From Campylobacter concisus (GTDB lineage Bacteria > Campylobacterota > Campylobacteria > Campylobacterales > Campylobacteraceae): a stretch of DNA of 64,000 bases. The stretch is from positions 930,001 to 994,000 of the forward strand of contig NZ_CP012541.1 of the NCBI RefSeq assembly GCF_001298465.1. Direction: 5' to 3'. The position numbers and the translations under genes were made by a program. The notes beneath the pieces were generated by a model. That model was not told the origin of the DNA, searched no databases, and saw only the letters and a list, made by a program, of their open reading frames with translations. Positions 57,353 to 64,000 of the stretch are shown piece after piece (the first letter of the stretch is position 1; each line of letters starts with the position of its first letter).

Positions 57353-58351
57353 GCAAAACCCTTTTTGCTCTTATAGAGCAGATAGACAAAAAGAGGCGCG
57401 CCAACTAGCCAAGTGATGACGCCAAGCGGGATCTCGCTTGCCATTAGACTGCGTGAAGCGGTATCAACTATCAGTAAAAATAGCCCTCCGCCAAGCAGTG
57501 AAGCTGGAAAGAGTGTGATGAAATTTGCTCCCACGACAAAGCGCATAATGTGAGGGATGACAAGCCCCACCCAGCCTACGATACCGCAAAATGAGACGCA
57601 AGTAGCGGTTAGAAGCGTTGAAGCGATGATGATTATGATGTTATAAAATTTCACATTTAGCCCCATCGCCCTAGCCTCTTCTTCGCCAAAACTAAGCGTA
57701 TTTAGCTTATAGCGAAGCATAAAAAGTGGCACAAGGCAGATCATGACTAAGTAGAGCTAAATTTTTATATCCACCGCTTCTTGCAAGGCTTCCCATCAGC
57801 CAAAAAGTAACTTCTGGTAGCTTATCTTCACTATCGGCTAGAAATTTTATAAGCGAGCTAAGCGCCCCAAAAAGAGATGAGATGACGATGCCAGTTAGCA
57901 CCATCACGAGTAAATTTAGCCTACCCTTTGCGATGACGCTGCTTATAAAAACGACAGCAAAAACAGCAAAAAGACCGCAGCCAAAGGCGCTAAGCTGCAC
58001 GCCTATGTAGTTAAAATTTAAGATGATAGCCACGCTCGCTCCAACAGCTGCGCCACTTGAAACACCAAGGATGTCAGGCGAGACTAGAGGATTTTTAAAA
58101 AGGCCTTGATAGACAGCTCCAGAGCTAGCAAGTGCTGCACCAACAAGGATGGCAAAAAGCACCCTTGGCAAGCGAATGAGCGTAAAGACCGTATATCCTT
58201 GCTCGTCGCTTGGCTGCTCGTTTAAAATAACTGATCTTATAAACTCAAAAATTTGAGCGTAACTTATCTCGTAGCGTCCGATACCTAATGAAAAAAAGAG
58301 CACCAGCAAAAGAAACGCAAATAATGCGAAAATGATCTTTTGGCTACTCAA
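57349..58351 (-). pseudogene. FecCD-family permease, frameshifted
   Basis: The 5' frame (ATG 58351) encodes five to six spans with family motifs (IRLPRVLFAILVGAALASSGAVYQGLFKNPLVSPDILGVSSGAAVG; FWLMGSLARSGGYKNLA) and then runs out of frame at 57750-57757. The 3' frame continues seamlessly (LYLVMICLVPLFMLRYKLNTLSFGEEEARAMGL; GIVGWVGLVIPHIMRFVVG; DTASRSLMASEIPLGVITWLVGAPLFVYLL). One base too many is present at the junction. Restored length is ~333 residues, normal for this family. It would form the inner-membrane channel of the importer. Confidence 0.88.
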
Positions 58352-59183
58352 ATTTCATCTCCCACACGTCCCACCAGATAAGATAGCTCTTGGTTTCTCT
58401 TTTAAATTTAAAGCCGCTTTTGGTCTTTGTGAGGTATCTTTTTACATTTTCTTTGTAAATTTCTTCTTTTTCAGGCGCGATCTCACCAACGAATCTAAAA
58501 TAAGAAAACGCCTCTTCAGGGCTAGCAAAATCCCTCTCGTAAGTGGTGTCGATTATCTTTAAATTTGGATTTGCTCCAATGTCATAGACGATATTAAAGA
58601 TGAAGTTATAGCCAAATCTCCTATCGCTTAGACCTATCTCGTTTTCATCTTTTATCCCTTTTAAGAAGTCTTGCCAGAACTTTTTTAAACTTGGATAATC
58701 CATTAAAAAAGAGGTCATCACGACATATTTTTTAGCAAATTTGCAAAGCTTTTTTATATCAAAAAAGCCCAACCGAGCGTGATGCTAGCACGATGTCGTG
58801 TTTTGGTAGATCCTTTAAACTATGCTCATCACTCCAGTCTTTTTGGATGAAATTTATATTTTTCGCTCCAGCCTCTTTTGCATTTTTTTAGCGTATTCAA
58901 GCATTTTTTCAAACGGATCTAGCGCACTAACGCTCTTTGCTAGCTTCGCAAGTGGCACGCTAAGTCTTGCTGGGCCACATCCCACGTCAAGCACGCTATC
59001 ATCTTTTGTGATAGGTAAATTTGAGAGTAAATTTAGTGTAGAAGCCGTCTCCATGCCAGTCATCTCGTTATACATATCTGCGTAATCATCCCAATTTACG
59101 CCGCCATCTTTGCCTTTTACTTTTTGTAAAGTAGGCGAAAACACTCGCTCCAAAATCGCTTGATAATCAACCAGCCCTTGCAT
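58344..59183 (-). pseudogene. SAM-dependent methyltransferase in the metal-uptake operon, two frameshifts
   Basis: N-terminal part from 59183 holds motif I SVLDVGCGPARLSVPLAKL. The frame is lost at a short A-run (58880-58875; CAAAAG needs one more A), after which the reading continues KNINFIQKDWSDEHSLKDLPKHDIVLASRSVG in another frame. It returns to the first frame at a T6 run (58766-58761; one base extra) into FDIKKLCKFAKKYVVMTSF. Restored length ~279 residues. Class I methyltransferases are sometimes linked with TonB/FecCD loci; the substrate is unknown. The 3' end overlaps the permease start by 8 nt, as expected of an operon. Confidence 0.8.
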
Positions 59184-59238
59184 CTCTCTCCCTTTGGTTA
59201 TTCAAATTTACCCTACGAAAAGGGCAAATTTAAAGAGC

Positions 59239-59265
59239 CTAAAGCCAAAATAAATTTGGCTTTAG
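59239..59265 (-). terminator. 11-bp hairpin between receptor and methyltransferase
   Basis: CTAAAGCCAAA/TTTGGCTTTAG with a 5-nt loop, 9 nt after the receptor stop. It may attenuate reading from the receptor into the transport genes. Confidence 0.55.
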
Positions 59266-59273
59266 TTATGGTT

Positions 59274-61446
59274 TTAGAATTTAACTTGAGCTGAAAGCAT
59301 GAAGGTTCTGCTTTGTCCTAAGAAAAGCGAGGTTCCGCGTCCAGCAACTGCACCATCCACATCAGATGGGAACATTCCTGCCCAGTATTTTTTATCAAAG
59401 AGGTTATTTATGTTAAATCTTATAGTTGCCTCTTTGCCTAGCCAAGCTTTTGTAGTGTATCTAGCTCCAACATCTGTTGTGAAGTAGCCATTTACACTAT
59501 GAGCGTTAGCATTGTCGATGTAGCGTTTGCCTGTATAGTGAAAATTTGTTGTAAATACAAGTTTGTTTGTGTTTGACACAGCATAGTCAAACAAGACATT
59601 TGCTTGAAATTTTGGCTCACCGATAACCGTTTTGCCTTCAGACACGCCATCTTTAGCATTTTTTATCTTAGCATCAAGAAGTGTAAAGCCACCATACATA
59701 CTTAAAGTATCAACAAGCTTTCCACCAGTAGTTAGCTCAAAGTCGCGGTTTCTTTGTGTGCCTTGAATTTTATACTCTGCATTTGCTCCGCTACCGACTA
59801 GATATGCTACCGGGCGTTTGATCTCAAATATCGCAGCTGATAGATCAAGCTCACCTAGTCTAGCTTTTGCACCGACCTCATATTGTTTGCTTCTAATAGG
59901 TTCTACCGTTAAAGTCTCGCCTGCTCTAGGTCCTCTTCTAAAAGTATAAGTTGATTGTTCATTTGAGATACTATCTGCATAAGTAGTATAAAGACTTACA
60001 TTTTCAACTGGCTTATAGACAAGGCTTACACCGTAGTTAAAGCCACTTTTATCATAGTTTTTCTCTTTAGATGGATCTAGCTTATAGCTTGTAAACCAGC
60101 TTCTTGAAACTGATAAGATCGTGCTAAAGTAGTCATTAAATTTAATGTCATCAACAACAGAAATATTTTTCATATCACTACTACTACTTTTATATCTACC
60201 ACTTCCTTTTGCCACATGTGGATCGTTAAAGATTCTTAGGTTATACAAATTTGACGTGCCGAGATTTGCTCTACCGCCACTATTTCTAGCACTATAAATA
60301 GTCCAGCGAAATCCATTTGTAGCTACGGCAAAATTGTGTGATAAAGGACCTGTTTCAAAATTTGTCAAACCTTTTAAGAACCAACTATCTACATCAAATC
60401 TACCAAATGCACCACTGCCACACTTTTAACAACTTCATAGTCTCCATTTTGATTAGAAAATGTACCACTTGTGCCATACATATCACGGATAGCTTTTTGC
60501 CACTGATAGCCACCCTCAAAGTACCAGTTGTCTGTTGGAGCATATTTTAGTTTTACGCTAGCCGTTGTTGTTTTTAGGTGATTATTGCTCAAGCCCTCTT
60601 TTAGTATCTTTTACAGGGCTTGGCACATCAAATTTTGCAACTCCGTTTTTTAGTGGCATACTAAATCCCCACCTGGCATTCCAGAATTTTCATACTCGTA
60701 ATGGCTAAAGTTTGTCTCAAGTATTAAATTCTCTGTAAGGTAAAATCAAGTCCAAGTGAGGCTAGACGACGAGAAAATTTACTATCTTTGGCATTCTTTT
60801 CACCGCCTGAGTAGTAAAAGACGCCTCTACATCCAGCTTTTTCAAATTGATTTGAAGTATCAAGACCTACGCCTAAATTTGACCTTGAGCTGTAATCAGT
60901 CCAGATGATATTTTGAAGTGGAACTGGGCGCTTACGAGAGTAACTAAAATACCCTGTAGGCGCACCAGCACTATAAAGTGAGCCAGCAAGTCCGTTTTGG
61001 ATTTGCAAACTCTCAAACATCGCCATAGGTATAGCCGTTGTTGATGCAGCATAAAAGCCATCCCAAAAGACATTACCGATTACACTACCTTGAAAACCAC
61101 GAGTTTGTGGACGACCGATCTCAGCTCCACCACGATATTGAATTTGTGCTGAAGGGAAGTATCTAACTGCTTCTTCAAAACCTTGAACACCTTGGTTATC
61201 AAGAACCTCTTTTGAGATCGTATTTACTTGATAAGGCATATCTATAACTTTTTTGTCAGCCAAAGGACCGCTTGCCACTCTTTTGCTTAAAATTCCTTCA
61301 TCGATGCCACTTTCGCTGATGTTGTCACCGACTGAATTTACTTCAACACCCTCAAGCTTTGTCGTTTGCACAGCAAAAACTTGACTTAAAAAACCACTGC
61401 ACATCAAAAGTGCAGCACATGTTGCAACTGAGATTTTGTAACTCAA
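59274..61446 (-). pseudogene. TonB-dependent siderophore receptor, at least four frameshifts
   Basis: The 5' part (ATG 61446) encodes a signal peptide and the plug (ADKKVIDMPYQVNTISKEVLDNQGVQGFEEAVRYFPSAQIQYRG, RPQTRGFQGSVIGNVFWDGFYAAST). The barrel then breaks near 60735 (one base missing), 60660-60665 (one missing), 60591 (one extra) and 60420 (one missing or two extra). The last 364 residues are open and end in a typical terminal strand (SRTFMLSAQVKF). Joined across the breaks the translation reads as one ~724-residue receptor of the siderophore (FhuA/FpvA-like) class. First gene of the operon; ligand unknown. Confidence 0.88.
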
Positions 61447-61721
61447 TTTTTACTCCTTTTTACAAAAATTTTACATCTGAAATGTTACTAAAACAAATCT
61501 TAAATATAATTTATTAATTTATTAAATATTTAAAAATACATTTTATTTAAAAAAGCTAAAATAAGGCATTATGAGAACAATTTTTAAAAATTCCATAGCT
61601 TTGGCAAGATAAATAAATACTATAAATATAATCTATTATATCGATAAGTGATGCTTTAAATTTTAAGAAAAGTAATAATTGATAAAAATGTAATAAAAGC
61701 TGATTTTTCTGTTTATTGTAG
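61447..61721. other. Intergenic region upstream of the broken receptor
   Basis: About 275 very AT-rich bases between the receptor start and the oorC terminator. The receptor's ribosome site (AAAGGAG) is present. I see no clear Fur box and no convincing ORF; a 13-codon plus-strand frame near 61571 has only a weak ribosome site. Confidence 0.4.
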
Positions 61722-61750
61722 AAATTTTGGCTAAAAATTAGCCAAAATTT
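61722..61750 (-). terminator. Strong terminator at the end of oorC
   Basis: Perfect 13-bp stem AAATTTTGGCTAA/TTAGCCAAAATTT with a 3-nt loop; it overlaps the last bases of the oorC stop codon. The T-rich inner arm supplies the U-tract. Confidence 0.7.
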
Positions 61751-62300
61751 ATTTTAAAAGCTCTTTTGCGTATTTTAGCCCTAGCTCGTAAGCTTTTGCA
61801 TTTGCCTCTTTGACCTTAGCTGGCACGCTTGCTAGCATCTCTTCACGAACTAAATTTTCATCCATGCACCTACTCATCGCCACAGCCACACCAAGAGCCA
61901 CGACGCTTTGAGTGATGACGTTACCAACCTCGTCTTTTGCGATAGAGATGATAGGAATTTCATAAATTTTCCAGCGCTTTTTATCTTCATCGCTCACTTT
62001 TACCAAATTTGGCTCGACAACGATCGCACCGCCCTCTTTCACGCCGCTTTTAAAGGCATCGTAGCTTATCTGCGCGGTTGCTAGCATGAAATCTATCTCG
62101 CCCTCGTTTGCATAAGGATATAAAATCTCTTTCTCATCAAGTATGATATCGACCTTTGTTGGACCGCCACGCACCTGAGATGTGTAGGTAGATGCCTTGA
62201 CGCCGTATCCGCCTGCTTTTATCTTAGCAGCTGAGAGGATCTCGCCTGCTAGTATGACGCCCTGTCCACCAACGCCGACAAATCTTAATTGTGACTTCAT
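61749..62300 (-). CDS. oorC: OorC, gamma subunit of 2-oxoglutarate:acceptor oxidoreductase
   Basis: 183 residues, pyruvate/ketoisovalerate oxidoreductase gamma family: RFVGVGGQGVILAGEILSAAKIKAG, YTSQVRGGPTKVDIILDEKEILYP. It is part of the OorDABC complex that oxidises 2-oxoglutarate to succinyl-CoA in the citric acid cycle and passes electrons to ferredoxin or flavodoxin, replacing the NAD-linked dehydrogenase. The ATG overlaps the oorB stop (ATGA). Confidence 0.93.
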   Translation of the reverse strand: MKSQLRFVGVGGQGVILAGEILSAAKIKAGGYGVKASTYTSQVRGGPTKVDIILDEKEILYPYANEGEIDFMLATAQISYDAFKSGVKEGGAIVVEPNLVKVSDEDKKRWKIYEIPIISIAKDEVGNVITQSVVALGVAVAMSRCMDENLVREEMLASVPAKVKEANAKAYELGLKYAKELLK

Positions 62301-63142
62301 GCTAGCTCCTTAAAATCGATCGCTTCACCGCTCATAGCAGCCTTTCTTACCTTGTCGTAAGCCTTGGTGTATTCTATTTTTTCATCATCTTTATGCAGCA
62401 CACCAAGTGGGAAAATGCCCCTTTTTTCTTCGTCACTTAGCATGTCAAATTTGACCTTGCTAGTCGTGCGGCCCTTTATCCACTCTAAATTTTTGACCGC
62501 CTCGCCCATTTTGTTCTTGCGGCCTAAATTTATGTGGCAGTTTGAAAATACATCAAAAAAGCTGTATCCATCGTGGCTAAAGCCCTCTATAAAGAGCTTT
62601 GTAAGCTTCTCTGGCTCGATGACGCTACCGCGCGCGACAAAGCTAGCACCTGCGGCGGTTGCGAGCTTACAGGCGTCAAAGCTAGGATCGATGTTGCCGT
62701 ATTGCGCTGTGACCGTCCACATGCCCTTTGGCGTGGTTGGGCTGGTTTGTGAGTTTGTTAGCGCGTAGATGAAGTTGTTGATTAAGATATGATTTAGCCC
62801 GATATTTCGGCGGCATCCGTGTATTGTGTGGTTGCCTCCGATCGCAAGTCCGTCGCCATCGCCAGTAACTACGATGACATGCTTATCTGGGTTTGCCATC
62901 TTTACGCCAGTGGCATAAGCTATGGCTCTGCCGTGAGTTGTGTGAATGGTGTTGCAATCGAGGTATCCACTAAAGCGGCCAGAGCAGCCTATGCCTGAGA
63001 CCACGCAAACGTCATTCATATCCCAGCCCATGGTGTCTATTGCGCGGATGAGCGCCTTTAGTATGACGCCGTCGCCACAGCCCCAGCACCAAAGAGTAGG
63101 CATTTTGTCTGTTCGTAAATATTTATCATAATTAAAAGCCAT
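62297..63142 (-). CDS. oorB: OorB, thiamine-diphosphate subunit of 2-oxoglutarate:acceptor oxidoreductase
   Basis: 281 residues. Thiamine-diphosphate motif VVTGDGDGLAIGGNHTIHGCRRNIGLNHILINNFIYALTNSQTSPTT; N-terminal Cys pair in LWCWGCGDG and VSGIGCSGRFSGYLDC. It carries the catalytic cofactor. The start overlaps the oorA stop by 11 nt. Confidence 0.94.
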   Translation of the reverse strand: MAFNYDKYLRTDKMPTLWCWGCGDGVILKALIRAIDTMGWDMNDVCVVSGIGCSGRFSGYLDCNTIHTTHGRAIAYATGVKMANPDKHVIVVTGDGDGLAIGGNHTIHGCRRNIGLNHILINNFIYALTNSQTSPTTPKGMWTVTAQYGNIDPSFDACKLATAAGASFVARGSVIEPEKLTKLFIEGFSHDGYSFFDVFSNCHINLGRKNKMGEAVKNLEWIKGRTTSKVKFDMLSDEEKRGIFPLGVLHKDDEKIEYTKAYDKVRKAAMSGEAIDFKELA

Positions 63143-64000
63143 AAATTTCTCCTATCTTTGCCTCGATCTCGCTTGGGCTTATCGGTCTGCCGTTTGCTTT
63201 TAGCAGTTTTGCAAAGTCATCTCTTAAGATGATCTTTGAAATTTCGCCGCTATACTGGCCTAAATTTAGCTCGCAGACTAAAATTTTGCTAAATTTGTTC
63301 GAGATCTCTTTTAGCTTTTTAGCTGGAGCTGGGAAAAGCGTGAGTGGCTTAAATAGCCCAACTTTTAGCCCTTTTTCACGTAAATTTAAGATCGCTTGCT
63401 TGGCTGAAAGCGCCACGCTACCAAAAGCAATGATGCAAATTTCAGCGCCATCAAGCATAAACTCTTCAAATTTCTCGCACTCATCAGTGTGTAAATTTAT
63501 CTTGTTAAACAGCCTATTCATCGAGTATTCAACGATCTTGCCATCTTCTGTTGGAAAGCCAGTAGCGCCGTGATGAAGCCCAGTTATATGGTAGTGATAG
63601 CCTTTAAAAAAAGGATTTAGCGTGGCTGGCTCGTCGTGCGCGGCCTCGTAAGGTTTATACTCTTTTGGCTCGCCGTTAAATTCTTTTCTTTTATAAATTT
63701 CTAGCTCGCTAATCTCAGGTAAACGCACCATTGCTTGCATGTGCCCTATCGTCTCATCAAGTAGCAGCATGACTGGCGTCATAAACCTAGCTGCGAGATT
63801 AAAGGCACGCACGGTCTGCGTGTAGCACTCTTCTAGGCTACTTGGGGCAAGGACGATCATATTTACATCGCCGTGAGTTGGGTTTTTAGCCTGCAAGATA
63901 TCGCCTTGTGCGACACGGGTTGGCAAGCCAGTTGAAGGGCCACCACGCATGACGTTAACGATGACGAGCGGTATCTCAGCGATAAAGCCAAGGCCTATTT
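63132..64000 (-). CDS. oorA: OorA, alpha subunit of 2-oxoglutarate:acceptor oxidoreductase (5' end outside window)
   Basis: The frame is open to the window edge, so only the C-terminal ~289 residues are seen; the ATG at 63950 is internal because IGLGFIAEIPLVIVNVMRGGPSTG reads straight through it. Motifs: MRGGPSTGLPTRVAQGDI, HGDVNMIVLAPSSLEECYTQTVRAFNLAARFMTPVMLLLDETIGH, and the C-terminal transketolase-like domain (GLKVGLFKPLTLFPAP). It binds the 2-oxoacid and CoA. oorD is expected upstream, outside the window. Confidence 0.92.
   Translation of the reverse strand, partial: IGLGFIAEIPLVIVNVMRGGPSTGLPTRVAQGDILQAKNPTHGDVNMIVLAPSSLEECYTQTVRAFNLAARFMTPVMLLLDETIGHMQAMVRLPEISELEIYKRKEFNGEPKEYKPYEAAHDEPATLNPFFKGYHYHITGLHHGATGFPTEDGKIVEYSMNRLFNKINLHTDECEKFEEFMLDGAEICIIAFGSVALSAKQAILNLREKGLKVGLFKPLTLFPAPAKKLKEISNKFSKILVCELNLGQYSGEISKIILRDDFAKLLKANGRPISPSEIEAKIGEIYGF

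Noticed and set aside
61571-61612. 13-codon ORF starting MRTIFKNS in the receptor upstream region
   Set aside because: Weak ribosome site, no skewed composition and nothing downstream on that strand to regulate.

Overview
The window is AT-rich DNA from a Campylobacter-type epsilonproteobacterium (Campylobacterota). Evidence: a Tat-exported methylmenaquinol:fumarate reductase operon (mfrABE), the oorABC 2-oxoglutarate:acceptor oxidoreductase, the gene run clpB / ctpA-purC-purS-purQ / SH3 protein / plsC / htpG that I recall from C. jejuni, -10 boxes of the TATAAT type mostly without a -35, and frequent TTG/GTG starts. A non-jejuni species such as C. concisus fits, but the species cannot be fixed from this sequence alone.

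Layout. 1-1264: end of a TonB-dependent receptor and a periplasmic siderophore-esterase-like hydrolase. 1298-3916: S4 protein, tsaE, lptB, rpoN in one tight run. 3917-6758: poorly known genes (one with a C-terminal J domain) and a tRNA-Arg(GCG). 6750-10473: murG-ftsW, murI and a DedA protein. 10580-16752: valS-metN-metI-metQ-metQ, a methionine uptake operon carrying an unannotated 19-codon Met/Cys-rich leader ORF and competing RNA hairpins in front of the first metQ. 16872-24161: alpha-2-macroglobulin plus pbpC, the former split by one frameshift. 24227-30784: UvrD-type helicase, then macA-macB and a TolC-type lipoprotein. 30785-34473: a nearly empty stretch, yqeY, a Ppx/GppA phosphatase and a PiT phosphate transporter. 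34576-46511: clpB, ctpA, purCSQ, an SH3 membrane protein, plsC, a chemoreceptor and htpG. 46538-51241: a 1567-residue RTX-adhesin-like protein. 51441-55166: mfrABE. 55563-61446: a metal-chelate uptake operon (receptor, methyltransferase, permease, ATPase, binding protein) in which four of five genes are broken. 61722-64000: oorABC, running off the window.

How it fits together. The sequence describes a microaerobic, respiratory, motile organism: periplasmic fumarate respiration, ferredoxin/flavodoxin-linked 2-oxoglutarate oxidation, chemotaxis and envelope synthesis. The most interesting signals are in non-coding DNA. The metI-metQ gap looks like a leader-peptide attenuator with three alternative pairings and a hairpin that hides the metQ Shine-Dalgarno. 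The htpG and clpB promoters carry HAIR-like (HspR-type) inverted repeats. The other main signals are a decaying metallophore-uptake locus with at least eight disabling lesions in about 6 kb, and an adhesin built from five ~130-residue repeats, each headed by an EF-hand-like Ca2+ loop.
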